Part shown: piece by piece, positions 8,314 to 16,563 of the stretch
Layout of the letters: every line of letters begins with the position of its first letter
Numbering within the stretch: position 1 is the stretch's first letter
Assembly: GCA_964558295.1 (NCBI GenBank)
Contig: CAZLDQ010000012.1
Span: 1 to 46,794, forward strand
DNA length: 46,794 nt
Source: JBDKTH01 sp964558295
GTDB lineage: Bacteria; Planctomycetota; Planctomycetia; Pirellulales; Thermoguttaceae
Reading direction: 5' to 3'
Translations under genes and position numbers: made by a program
The notes under the pieces: generated by a model
Told to the model about the DNA's origin: nothing
The model's database searches: none
Seen by the model: the letters and a program-made list of their open reading frames with translations, nothing else

Positions 8314-8342
8314 TTGTGACCCCGGTTTTTTGGGGGTACAAT
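8314..8342 (+). promoter_or_regulatory. Sigma-70-type promoter for the paralogous membrane-protein pair
   Basis: A -35 box TTGTGA (8314-8319) and a -10 box TACAAT (8337-8342) are separated by exactly 17 bases. The start codon of the next gene is 45 bases downstream. Confidence 0.5.
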
Positions 8343-8387
8343 CTTTTTTGTCGGGAATGGTTGTTTCTTGGTCTTTGAAGGTATAGG

Positions 8388-9362
8388 TTGTTGCCTGTGT
8401 TAGACTTTCGGCGAGCCAGCCACCCTCAGCCCAAGTGGACGCAACGGCGGCAGATGGGCTGGCTGCTGGTAGTGGTCGTTCTGGGGCTGGTACTTGGGAT
8501 GACCAAGAGTGGGTGGCAGTTGCTGCATCGACTCCCGTCTTCAGATCCTCGCCAGACGCAACAACGGACGTCGTCTGAGTCAGCCGTAGATACGCGGGTT
8601 TCTTCCCGCTCTTTGGAGCATGAGATTCCTGGGACTTTTATCTCTCCGGCCGGTCCTGAGCCGCAACCCGAGCCCAATGACTCGGGCCACTACTTTCGTG
8701 GTGTAATGTCGAATTATCTCCAGGCAGTCCGCGATGATTCTCCGTTTGTGTGCGCAGAGCAGGATGCGTGGTTCAATCTCTTGGACGTCCTCAACAAGGC
8801 CGATTTGCATGAGCTCAAGCGGGCATCCCGAGGCCCGACGACCTTTGTGCAGTTGTACCGGCAGTCGGACGAGTATCGCGGTGAATTGGTTACCCTGCAT
8901 GGGATTGTGCGACGGGTGTATCGTGTGGCCGCACCGAAGAACGACTATGGATTCAAATACTACTATCAGATTTGGTTGACGCCGGACGACAATCTGAGCA
9001 ATGTCGAAGTGGTCTTCTGTCTCCGTTTGCCCGCCGGTTTTCCCACGGGAGAGGGTCTGTCTGAGCACGCGGAAGTCACGGGGTTTCATTTCAAGCGATG
9101 GCTCTACCGAGCCCAGGACACCCTTCGCTCAGCGCCAGTGATTCTTGCGCAGACGATTGAAGTGCAGAAGCGGCCGGTTTTTGGGCGGCGGGCGGATGAG
9201 GGGGTTGGCAGCGGGTGGACGATCCTTGCCGGCACGGCCCTGGCGGCCATGGGGACTGTTGCTTTTGTGTACTTTCGGACCCGGCGAGTTCGCCGAAAGG
9301 GGGCGAATGAGGCGAAGATTGCGAAGATTGAAGTGCCTGCCCCAAGTGAGCCCCACATCTAG
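8388..9362 (+). CDS. Membrane protein with one beta-rich 'RGELV' domain (unknown function)
   Basis: 324 residues from a TTG at 8388 that has GAAGG six bases upstream; ATG at 8454 would also keep the first membrane helix. Helices lie near 24-38 and 277-296, placing a long soluble part between two membrane anchors, followed by a basic tail. Residues about 152-258 form a beta-rich, possibly OB-like domain with the pattern YRGELVTLHGIVRRV, YYYQIWL, LPAGFP, EHAEVTGFHFKRWLYR. The same pattern recurs twice in the next gene. No catalytic residues are evident and I do not recognise the family. Probably co-transcribed with its paralogue, 46 bases downstream. Confidence 0.65.
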   Translation: MLPVLDFRRASHPQPKWTQRRQMGWLLVVVVLGLVLGMTKSGWQLLHRLPSSDPRQTQQRTSSESAVDTRVSSRSLEHEIPGTFISPAGPEPQPEPNDSGHYFRGVMSNYLQAVRDDSPFVCAEQDAWFNLLDVLNKADLHELKRASRGPTTFVQLYRQSDEYRGELVTLHGIVRRVYRVAAPKNDYGFKYYYQIWLTPDDNLSNVEVVFCLRLPAGFPTGEGLSEHAEVTGFHFKRWLYRAQDTLRSAPVILAQTIEVQKRPVFGRRADEGVGSGWTILAGTALAAMGTVAFVYFRTRRVRRKGANEAKIAKIEVPAPSEPHI

Positions 9363-9408
9363 CGACAAGTCTGTTTTGGTTTTCGGAGTCAAGAGGAGTC
9401 CCACGTCG

Positions 9409-10860
9409 ATGATCCGTCTTCGGATACTGGCTCGCGTCGTCTTGGGAGTGATTGCCGTGAGCGTATTCACGTCGGGCGGCATCTGGGGGCAGACTGAGCA
9501 GTCCCCACCGGGACTGGCCGGTCAAACGCGGCCTGAGAGGATCGCGGGCCCCAGGGAGTTGCTCCAGCTTTACGAGATTGACAAAAGCCATTTCGACCGG
9601 TTGACTAACGGCGTTGCCTGGCAGGAGAACGAAGGTGAACTCTTGTACCGGATCCTGTTTCGTCTCCGCGATTTCCGCTTGATGGATATCGAGTCCTGGA
9701 CGCGGCCATTGCCCCACGTCGCTGAGTTGGCGGTCAAACCGGAAGATGCGTGGGGCGAGTTCTATCGGCTCAAAGGGCGTGTCACGGGGGTGAAGCTCTG
9801 TCGGCCCCTGGCGGAGGTGGTCGATCGGTTTGAGATGACGCACTACTACCAGGTTGAGCTTGAACTCGGCGAGGAACGGCAGCCGGCGATCGTTTTTACA
9901 CAGACGATTCCTTGGGCCTGGAAGCCTGAGCAGCCGATCGATGAACGGGCGGGGGCGATGGGGATGTTCTTGAAACTGGCCGCGACAGGCGAACAGCCCA
10001 CGCCTGTGTTTGTTGCACCGAGAGTTGCTTGGTATCCCCACACGCTGCTAGGTGACCTGGGGATGGACTACGGATTGTTTGACGATCTGAAGCCCGAGGA
10101 GGGCGTCGAGCATGACGATTCACAGGTTAAGGCCAAGCCTCGCCGTGACGTGCGTGCCATGCGTCTGAGTAGTCGGACCGGGGAGTGCTTTTATCAGATG
10201 CTGGCGGCTGTTCGTCGAGCCAAGCCCGGCGAGTTGCTTCAGAAAGCGAAGGCCTCGCTGAAGCAGGAACGAAAGCCGAGCTTTTCGGTCGTTCCGTTGT
10301 TTAATGAGCCAGACAAGCATCGTGGAGAGCTGGTTGTGCTCTCCGGCACGGTCCGTCAAGTGATCCCCGTGCGGGTGCCTGAGGAAGACCTTCAAGCCCG
10401 TTTCGGTATTCGTGAGTATTATCAATTAACCCTCTTTACCGAAGATTCCCAGGGAAATCCTCTGGTGTTCATCGTGCCGCAATTACCGAAGGGGATGCCC
10501 CTTCCCGAAGATCGGAGCTATGCCGAACATGTGACGGTGGCTGGGTTTTTCTTCAACACCTGGGCATATCGGCGGGATTCAGGGACTCCAGAGGGCTCCG
10601 TGCATTGGCAATTGGCCCCTCTTTTATTTGGCCAGGAGCCGGTCTGGCATCCGCGGCCAGTCCGGTCGACCAACGTGGTGGCTGGTGTGGTTTTTGGTGT
10701 GTTATTTGTCATGTCTCTCGGCGGCATCTGGGTGGCCTTATGGCTCTCCCAACGCGGTGACAAGGAATTTCGGGAAAAAGTCTTGCCCAAACCCTCAGCT
10801 GCTGATATTGCCCTGTCGTTGGACGAACTCCGTCACCACGAGGCGAAGGATACGGAGTGA
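9409..10860 (+). CDS. Secreted/membrane protein with two copies of the 'RGELV' domain
   Basis: 483 residues from the ATG at 9409, chosen because GAGGAG lies ten bases upstream and a signal peptide (about 1-28) then begins; the frame is open further upstream but would overlap the previous gene. Two beta-rich domains (about 114-190 and 303-410) match the single domain of the upstream gene. The second shows HRGELVVLSGTVRQV, REYYQLTLF, LPKGMP and AEHVTVAGFFFNTWAYR; the first shows EFYRLKGRVTGV, THYYQVEL and the related aromatic residues. A membrane helix lies at about 423-446, followed by a charged tail. The predicted topology is outside-facing domains anchored by the C-terminal helix. Function is unknown. 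Confidence 0.7.
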   Translation: MIRLRILARVVLGVIAVSVFTSGGIWGQTEQSPPGLAGQTRPERIAGPRELLQLYEIDKSHFDRLTNGVAWQENEGELLYRILFRLRDFRLMDIESWTRPLPHVAELAVKPEDAWGEFYRLKGRVTGVKLCRPLAEVVDRFEMTHYYQVELELGEERQPAIVFTQTIPWAWKPEQPIDERAGAMGMFLKLAATGEQPTPVFVAPRVAWYPHTLLGDLGMDYGLFDDLKPEEGVEHDDSQVKAKPRRDVRAMRLSSRTGECFYQMLAAVRRAKPGELLQKAKASLKQERKPSFSVVPLFNEPDKHRGELVVLSGTVRQVIPVRVPEEDLQARFGIREYYQLTLFTEDSQGNPLVFIVPQLPKGMPLPEDRSYAEHVTVAGFFFNTWAYRRDSGTPEGSVHWQLAPLLFGQEPVWHPRPVRSTNVVAGVVFGVLFVMSLGGIWVALWLSQRGDKEFREKVLPKPSAADIALSLDELRHHEAKDTE

Positions 10861-10891
10861 GATGTTCCGCTGTTGAGGGGCATGGCAGTGT

Positions 10892-10916
10892 TTCGGCACC
10901 GTGCTGCGGTGCTGAA
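10892..10916. terminator. Hairpin after the paralogue pair
   Basis: TTCGGCACCG (10892-10901) and CGGTGCTGAA (10907-10916) pair over ten positions with one G-T, around a five-base loop, 31 bases past the stop codon. There is no clear T-run, so it is a possible weak terminator or transcript-end stabiliser. Confidence 0.35.
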
Positions 10917-10960
10917 CGATGGCTCTGGCTTGCTTTCCGGTCTTGCTTCTTGCGGACCGC

Positions 10961-10990
10961 TTGACTTCGGAGCCGTAAAATTGATACTCA
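10961..10990 (+). promoter_or_regulatory. Possible promoter of the malate dehydrogenase gene
   Basis: TTGACT (10961-10966) and TACTCA (10985-10990) are 18 bases apart and about 50 bases before the start codon. The -35 box is good and the -10 box weak. Confidence 0.3.
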
Positions 10991-11041
10991 CAGGTTTTGA
11001 GAAGCGTTAAGCCTCGGCCTGGAGAGAGGAGAATCTGCGTG

Positions 11042-11950
11042 ATGCGACGTGCGAAGATCAGTATCATCGGCGCCGGTAACGTTGGGGCTACTACCGCCCA
11101 TTGGTGTGCGGCTGGCGAATTGGGGGATATCGTCCTTTTGGATATCCCTCAGACTGAAGGCATGCCCAAGGGGAAAGCCTTAGATTTGATGGAAGCTTCG
11201 CCCATCATGGGGTTTGATGCGCGGATCGTGGGGACGACCAACTATGAGGACACGGCCGACAGTGACGTCGTGGTGATTACCGCTGGGGTGCCTCGCAAGC
11301 CAGGGATGAGTCGCGATGACCTATTGACGACCAATGCCCGAATTGTGGGCTCCGTGGCGTCGGAGATCAAGCGGACCAGTCCGGAAGCCGCAATTATCGT
11401 GGTCAGTAATCCCTTGGATGCCATGGCTCAACGGGCCTTGCAGGTAACTGGATTTCCGCCCTGTCGCGTAATGGGCCAGGCAGGCGTGCTCGATACAGCT
11501 CGATTTCGCGCATTCATTGCCATGGAACTGAATGTCAGCGTGGAAGATGTCTCATCGATGCTGTTGGGGGGGCACGGGGATACGATGGTTCCGCTGTCGA
11601 GTTGTACCTCGGTGGGTGGTATTCCTGTTACGCAACTGATCGCTCCTGAACGGTTGGAGCAACTCGTCCAGCGGGCGCGCGATGGGGGGGCAGAGATTGT
11701 TGGGCTTCTGAAGACGGGCAGCGCGTACTATGCACCAGCCGCTGCGACGGCTCAGATGGTTGAAGCTATCGTTCGGGACAAAAAACGGCTTGTTCCCTGT
11801 GCTGCCTACTGTAACCAGGAGTATGGCGTGGGCGGCTACTATGTCGGGGTGCCGGTTGTCTTGGGGGCCGGTGGTGTTGAACGGATCATTGAGGTGGAGC
11901 TAAACGCTTTGGAACGGGCCGCATTCCAGAAGAGCGTAGATGCTGTGTAG
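11042..11950 (+). CDS. mdh: NAD-dependent malate dehydrogenase (LDH-like type)
   Basis: 302 residues from the ATG at 11042, preceded by AGGAG ten bases upstream. Interconverts malate and oxaloacetate in the TCA cycle, cytoplasmic. The Rossmann motif GAGNVG (10-15) and Asp34 at the end of the second strand fit NAD rather than NADP. Substrate and catalytic residues of the LDH/MDH family are visible: Arg85 and Arg91 in the mobile loop (VPRKPGMSRDD), Asn123 in VSNPLD, Arg154 in LDTARFR and the catalytic His178 in GGHGDTMVP. Arg at position 85 supports malate rather than lactate as substrate. Length and motifs are normal for the class. It stands alone between unrelated genes, with its own possible promoter and a downstream hairpin at 12134-12168. 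Confidence 0.95.
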   Translation: MRRAKISIIGAGNVGATTAHWCAAGELGDIVLLDIPQTEGMPKGKALDLMEASPIMGFDARIVGTTNYEDTADSDVVVITAGVPRKPGMSRDDLLTTNARIVGSVASEIKRTSPEAAIIVVSNPLDAMAQRALQVTGFPPCRVMGQAGVLDTARFRAFIAMELNVSVEDVSSMLLGGHGDTMVPLSSCTSVGGIPVTQLIAPERLEQLVQRARDGGAEIVGLLKTGSAYYAPAAATAQMVEAIVRDKKRLVPCAAYCNQEYGVGGYYVGVPVVLGAGGVERIIEVELNALERAAFQKSVDAV

Positions 11951-12319
11951 GGGGTGGTTGAGCCAATGGCGCGGTTGGTGCCCTGTGTAGGCTCACAATG
12001 TGGCGTGGTCGGAGGGGGCGTTGGGGGGCCGCTGGTGCATGTATTGCTAGCAGGTTTCCGTATGGCATGAGTTCCCGTCTGGGTTGCAGTTGACAGGCAG
12101 GACACTCGTGGAGTACAGTCTGGGGGCAGGTTGCTTCGTCATACGTCTCGGCGAGACGACGGACGAAGGTTTTCACTTCGCTTCTCGACTGGCGAATTCT
12201 GTTGTCAGCTTTGGTTTGTTTCCGGATTTTTTGAGGGCCACTGCGGCAACTCCGGAACACGTGTGGGGCTGGGCACGGATTGTCCGGAGATCGACGCACG
12301 ACGGAACCTATCAGGCATC
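11951..12319. other. Intergenic region with a long hairpin
   Basis: About 370 bases between mdh and the hydrolase-like gene. The hydrolase frame is open back to a TTG near 12131, but that part lacks family resemblance. The main feature is the hairpin at 12134-12168. No promoter was convincing. Confidence 0.45.
12134..12168 (+). terminator. Long interrupted hairpin followed by GTTTTC
   Basis: CTTCGTC (12134-12140) pairs with GACGAAG (12162-12168), and inside it CGTCTC (12144-12149) pairs with GAGACG (12153-12158) around GGC. A symmetric 3x3 internal loop separates the two stems. GTTTTC follows. It may be the distal terminator of mdh (about 180 bases past its stop) or a leader structure of the next gene. 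Confidence 0.4.
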
Positions 12320-13078
12320 ATGAACCGTACGGATAATCCCGCGAAGTCAACGCGTGACCAGTCAACGCCCTCCGGACTGACATTTGATCTAGAGTCGGCT
12401 TTGTTTGCTCCGCCTCGCCCCGATACTTCTCGGGTGATGTTTACCCCGATACATTACGAGTCGAAGTATGCCTATCCTTTGCTGATTTGGCTGCATGGAC
12501 CGGGGGCGCATGACGAACGCCAATTGTTGCGGATTATGCCGATGGTCAGCCTGCGCAATTACGTGGCGGTGGCACCCCGCGGGTTTTGCCGGGATGGTGT
12601 GGAGGCTCAGGGGAAGTGCTACGATTGGCCGCAAACGCCGGAGCATATTGAAGAGGCCGAAGGGCGGGTGTTTGATTGCATCGAAGCCGCCCAACGACGT
12701 TGGCGGATTTCGTCCAAGCGGATCTTTCTGGCCGGATTTGGCACGGGTGGAACAATGGCCTTTCGGGTTGCAATGAATCACCCCCGTCATTTTGCCGGTG
12801 TGTTATCACTCGCAGGGGCTTTTCCGCACGGGCATCGCCCCTTTACTCGGTTGCTTGACGCTCGCAAGTTGCCCGTCCTTTTGGCTGTCGGTCGCGATAG
12901 CCAGGAATATTCTCCCGATCAGGCTTGTGAGGATCTGCGTCTATTTCATACGGCGGGGATCTCGGTGGCTTTGCGCCAATATCCCTGTGGCCAGCAACTT
13001 ACCCCTCAGATGCTTCGTGACGTCGATCGTTGGATCATGGAGCAGATTACCGGCTCTACGGATTCGCAAGCCAAGTAG
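12320..13078 (+). CDS. Alpha/beta-hydrolase-fold protein, probably inactive carboxylesterase relative
   Basis: 252 residues from the ATG at 12320, where the protein begins to look like the phospholipase/carboxylesterase family; the upstream ribosome-binding site is weak. The strand-loop LLIWLHGPG (54-62) fits the oxyanion region and the nucleophile elbow is at LAGFGTGGTMA (137-147). In active members the elbow reads G-F-S-x-G, but here position 141 is Gly, not Ser. The acid is likely Asp193 (VGRDSQEYSPD). The catalytic His expected after YP-x-G is Gln225 (YPCGQQLTP). Two of three triad residues therefore seem lost. It may bind rather than hydrolyse a ligand, or use other residues. Confidence 0.75.
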   Translation: MNRTDNPAKSTRDQSTPSGLTFDLESALFAPPRPDTSRVMFTPIHYESKYAYPLLIWLHGPGAHDERQLLRIMPMVSLRNYVAVAPRGFCRDGVEAQGKCYDWPQTPEHIEEAEGRVFDCIEAAQRRWRISSKRIFLAGFGTGGTMAFRVAMNHPRHFAGVLSLAGAFPHGHRPFTRLLDARKLPVLLAVGRDSQEYSPDQACEDLRLFHTAGISVALRQYPCGQQLTPQMLRDVDRWIMEQITGSTDSQAK

Positions 13079-13406
13079 CCGGTGAATTGAGGCTTCTTTG
13101 TCGGTGGTTTGGTCGGCCCTCTGTTGCCGTCTTCTTGGAGTTGCGCTCGTCGCTTGGACGTGGGGGGTATGCCGGTGAGCGTCGGCGATAAGGCGGTTTC
13201 TCTATTTACCCTGGTTTTACCATAGGTTCTGCTGCGTGCCAAAGGTCCATTGACAACCGGCCGGGTTTTCGTGTACAAGCCGACACCTTTTCCTAGAACC
13301 TGCTTGCGAAGCGATTGCCGAACCGGCTCCTCGCGGAAAACGATGGGATCGCTCAAGTTCTGAGTCAAGTTGCAGCGTTCACTACTTGGGGATCAGCAGC
13401 GTCAAG
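13079..13406. other. Intergenic region upstream of the large TPR gene
   Basis: About 330 bases without a gene. It contains the promoter-like pair at 13250-13279, and otherwise nothing recognised. Confidence 0.5.
13250..13279 (+). promoter_or_regulatory. Sigma-70-type promoter for the membrane TPR gene
   Basis: A perfect -35 box TTGACA (13250-13255) and TACAAG (13274-13279) are 18 bases apart, about 125 bases before the start codon at 13407. Confidence 0.45.
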
Positions 13407-15887
13407 ATGTCGCGGGATACCACTGAGGATAAAGCTCTGGAGACTGCTGGGCCAGGACGGCTGCGCACGCTGGGCGGAGTCCCGCGTCGGCTTCTGGCTT
13501 GGGCCAAGTCGGACTGGGTTCGGGCGGCTGTGGCTGTAATGGCAGGTCTCGCCTCAGTTGGGGCGTTGGTCATTCTTTGGTTGGCCATTGGCATGAGGAC
13601 GCCTGAGCTCAAGCCGGTGGAGCCGGCCGAGGTGCTCGAGGCTCTGGACAAAGGGCAGTTTGATGAGGCAAAGCAGCTTATTGCGCGTTTTCAGCATCAG
13701 GAGGAGCTACCGCCAGACTATTGGGGCTTAGCCGCGTATGTGCAAGGGGTTATTGCGTTTCGAATGTCGGACCAGACGCTGAGTGAGGGGACCAAGAAGG
13801 ACTGCTACCGACTGGCATCTCGGTATCTTCAAGAAGCTCGGGATCTTGGCTTTCCACCTGAACGAAACAAAGAAGGCCTATTCCTGCTTGGCAGGAGCTT
13901 GTATCTGAGCCAACAGTATGTGGCCAGTCAAGCCGCGTTGAAAGCGGCTTTGACCGTGTACCCGGAGCGTAAGACGGAGATTCACTGGATGTTGGCCGGT
14001 GCTGATCTCAATGCACCCAATCCGCTGCTCGGTCAGGCGTTGGAGCACAATCAGAAGGTGCTCGCCGATCCGAAGGTGACGCCGGACATGTATCGAGGTG
14101 CTTTGCTGCAGCAGACCGAAATTCTTCTGCGTAGTGGGAAGCCTGACGAGGCGTTGGTTGTGTTGAACAAGCTTCCCGAAGGGATGGAGAAACGGGCGGA
14201 TGTCTTGTTGCTCCGGGGCTGGGCGACGATGGCGCAAGCTCAGGCGCTAGCGAAGAGCGAGAGCCAGCGGGCGAGTCCCGCTGCCGTTGAGGAGAAGTAT
14301 CAGGCTGCAATCCAGACGCTCCGGCGGGTCGTCAAGCACGACTCGCTGGATGTTGATGCCCGGGCTAGGGCCATGTACCTGCTCGGCGTGTGCTTGGAGC
14401 GCTCTGGCGATGCTCGCGCCGCGCTGAGCCAATACTATCGGACCTATTGCGATTACGCGGACAGTCCGGAAGCTCTGGCGGCCAGTTTTCAGGCGGCTGA
14501 AATGAACCGTCAAGCTGGGCAGCAGAGCGAGGCCTTGAGTGGTTACCGTCGTGTGTTGACGACGGTCAAGGATGTGGAGAACTATAGCAATCCGTGGCTA
14601 TCGCTGGACGAACTTCGCCGACGGATGATCAGAGTCTACCAAGCCTATTTCAACCAGCAGGACTACGACGTCTGCTTGAAGCTGGCGGCTGTGATGTCTC
14701 CGTTGGTGGAGGAGCCACGGGTTATGGCATTGAAGGCGGAGGCTTGTCAGGCATGGGGGCGGAAGATTCTTGCCGAAGCTGCCAATGCCCCCTTGAGCCG
14801 TGCGGAAACGATGAAGCATGAAGGACTTCAACTCCTACGCGCGGCCGGACGGGCCTACCTACAATTGGCGAAGCTCCACCTGCTTGATCGTGAGTATCCC
14901 GACGATCTTTGGGCGAGTGCTGAGTGCTTGTTGGAAGGGCAGGATTACAGCACGGCTGGCAAGGTCTTGCGGGAGTATCTCAAGAACGAGGTGCGCCGGC
15001 GTTATCCGCGGGCTTTGGTCCACTTGGGTGAGGCAATGCTAGCGATGGGGCGGGTTGACGATGCTCTCGAATCGTTATCCGAGTGCTTCAATTACTATCC
15101 GCGTGACGCGGCTTCTTTCGGGGCTCGACTTCTAGCGAGTCAGGCGTACTTGGAAAAGGGAGATCACCAGGAAGCCAAACGGCTGCTCGAAGAAAACCTT
15201 AGGGGGGATGTGCTCGCGCCGAGCAGTGAAGAGTGGCGGGATTCGCTGTTTGCTTTGGGGCGTCTCTATCACAGCCAGGGGCAGTACCGGGAAGCGATCA
15301 ACCGCTTGGAAGAAGCGGTTGCCCGTTATCCGGAAAGCGCCCAAGCGATCGAAGGACGCTATCTGATTGCAGAGGGATATCGGCTGAGTGCTCGGCAGAT
15401 GCAAGGCCAACTCGATCGCGACGTGGCGGCAAGCGTTCGGGATGCCCACCAACGTCAAGTCACTCAACTGTTTGAGTCGGCTTTGAAGCAGTACGAGCAG
15501 CTTGAAAGCCAGTTGAGTAAACGACAGCGGACCCATGAACTGAACGCTTTGGAGAAAGCGATACTCCGAAACTGCTGCTTTGCCGTGGGGGCTGTACTGT
15601 TTGATCTTGAGCGGTATGAGGCAGCGGTAAAAGCCTACTCGGTCGCCAGCAACCGCTATCAGAATACCCCTGAGGTCTTAGAGGCCTACCTCCAACTAGC
15701 TCGTGCCTACCGACGATTGAACAAACCTAATGAAGCTCGAAGCGCATTGGATCAAGCCAAGGTTGCCTTGGCGCGGATGAAAGCAGACCAATGTTTCACC
15801 GAAGCGACCAACTTTGGTAAAGAGCAGTGGGCCGAGTTGCTCGACTGGATGGGAGGTAGCCTCGGCACGCCGCAACGCGGAAGCTGA
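13407..15887 (+). CDS. Membrane-anchored TPR-repeat protein
   Basis: 826 residues from the ATG at 13407; a TTG at 13386 is in frame but has no better ribosome-binding site. A cytoplasmic N-terminus with basic residues precedes one membrane helix (about 38-62). The rest is a long array of TPR-like helical repeats (for example YHSQGQYREAINRLEEAVARYP and FDLERYEAAVKAYSVA), so the array is probably periplasmic. No catalytic motif is seen. It lies directly before the FlgN-like gene and the flagellar regulators and could be transcribed with them. A flagellar or envelope scaffold role is possible but unproven, and TPR proteins of this kind are abundant in planctomycetes. Confidence 0.75.
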   Translation: MSRDTTEDKALETAGPGRLRTLGGVPRRLLAWAKSDWVRAAVAVMAGLASVGALVILWLAIGMRTPELKPVEPAEVLEALDKGQFDEAKQLIARFQHQEELPPDYWGLAAYVQGVIAFRMSDQTLSEGTKKDCYRLASRYLQEARDLGFPPERNKEGLFLLGRSLYLSQQYVASQAALKAALTVYPERKTEIHWMLAGADLNAPNPLLGQALEHNQKVLADPKVTPDMYRGALLQQTEILLRSGKPDEALVVLNKLPEGMEKRADVLLLRGWATMAQAQALAKSESQRASPAAVEEKYQAAIQTLRRVVKHDSLDVDARARAMYLLGVCLERSGDARAALSQYYRTYCDYADSPEALAASFQAAEMNRQAGQQSEALSGYRRVLTTVKDVENYSNPWLSLDELRRRMIRVYQAYFNQQDYDVCLKLAAVMSPLVEEPRVMALKAEACQAWGRKILAEAANAPLSRAETMKHEGLQLLRAAGRAYLQLAKLHLLDREYPDDLWASAECLLEGQDYSTAGKVLREYLKNEVRRRYPRALVHLGEAMLAMGRVDDALESLSECFNYYPRDAASFGARLLASQAYLEKGDHQEAKRLLEENLRGDVLAPSSEEWRDSLFALGRLYHSQGQYREAINRLEEAVARYPESAQAIEGRYLIAEGYRLSARQMQGQLDRDVAASVRDAHQRQVTQLFESALKQYEQLESQLSKRQRTHELNALEKAILRNCCFAVGAVLFDLERYEAAVKAYSVASNRYQNTPEVLEAYLQLARAYRRLNKPNEARSALDQAKVALARMKADQCFTEATNFGKEQWAELLDWMGGSLGTPQRGS

Positions 15888-16059
15888 CGGAGGGAGTAGG
15901 AAGGTTGACGACGGGAATTGGAATATCGGATACGGAATCGGACGTCGGGGTCAGCGTTTCACTCCGCTGAGAACCTGGACTAGAACCTAGATGTCCCGAC
16001 TCCCGTTGGGCGAATGCCGGACGGGCCGCCGGGGACCTTTGAGATTGGCGAGTGTTCCC

Positions 16060-16512
16060 ATGACGGGTAGCGAAACCGATTTGCTCAGCGAGTTGATTCA
16101 TCAAAAGTACGACTGTTTGACGCAACTGCGCGACATGGGCAGGAAACAACTCGAATTGGTTCGAGAAGGAAGCATGACGCATTTGTTGGATGTCTTATCG
16201 GCTAAACAGCGGGTCCTTCTGGAGCTCCAACGGATTGAATCACGACTGGAACCATTTCGTAACCAGGATCCCGAGAGCCGGACATGGCGCACGAAGGATG
16301 CTCGCCAGCGTTGTGCTCAGGAATTGGCACAGTGTAAGCTCCTGTTTGGCGAGATTCTCACGCAGGAGAAGGAGAGTGAACAGGAGTTGATCCGGCGCCG
16401 CGATGAGACCGCAACGCAACTGCAAGGCGTGCGGTTGGCACATCATGCGCGAGGCGCCTACACGGCAAGAGTGCCGAGCGGCCACAGCCAACTTGATTTG
16501 ACATCGGACTAG
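16060..16512 (+). CDS. flgN: FlgN-like flagellar export chaperone
   Basis: 150 residues from the ATG at 16060, where resemblance to FlgN begins; an ATG at 15991 would add 23 residues of unlikely composition. The protein is wholly helical: a first helix (DLLSELIHQKYDCLTQLRDMG), a second (QLELVREGSMTHLLDVLSAKQRVLLELQRIE) with the typical 'L-x-x-K-x-x-L-L' pattern, then a long charged helix and a disordered tail. FlgN binds the hook-filament junction proteins FlgK and FlgL before export. The assignment rests on pattern and context (immediately upstream of flagellar regulators), not on strong identity. Confidence 0.6.
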   Translation: MTGSETDLLSELIHQKYDCLTQLRDMGRKQLELVREGSMTHLLDVLSAKQRVLLELQRIESRLEPFRNQDPESRTWRTKDARQRCAQELAQCKLLFGEILTQEKESEQELIRRRDETATQLQGVRLAHHARGAYTARVPSGHSQLDLTSD

Positions 16513-16563
16513 TGAAGGGAAGATGCGAGATACGCGGCAGCGTTGCAGGAGAGGAGTGTCCTG

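Larger units (their letters stand above)
7517..8387. other. Long intergenic region between divergent genes
   Basis: About 870 bases between the TPR-Tol operon (leftward) and the paralogous membrane-protein pair (rightward). It holds a perfect inverted repeat at 8191-8220 and a good sigma-70-type promoter at 8314-8342. On the minus strand there is a 41-codon frame at 7646-7771 with AGGAG before its ATG. GGTTCGAACC near 8153-8162 resembles a tRNA T-arm, but no cloverleaf can be drawn around it. No recognisable protein gene is present. Confidence 0.55.

Noticed and set aside
9145..9408. Longer N-terminus for the second paralogous membrane protein
   Set aside because: It would overlap the preceding gene by over 200 bases in another frame, whereas the ATG at 9409 has a good ribosome-binding site and signal peptide.
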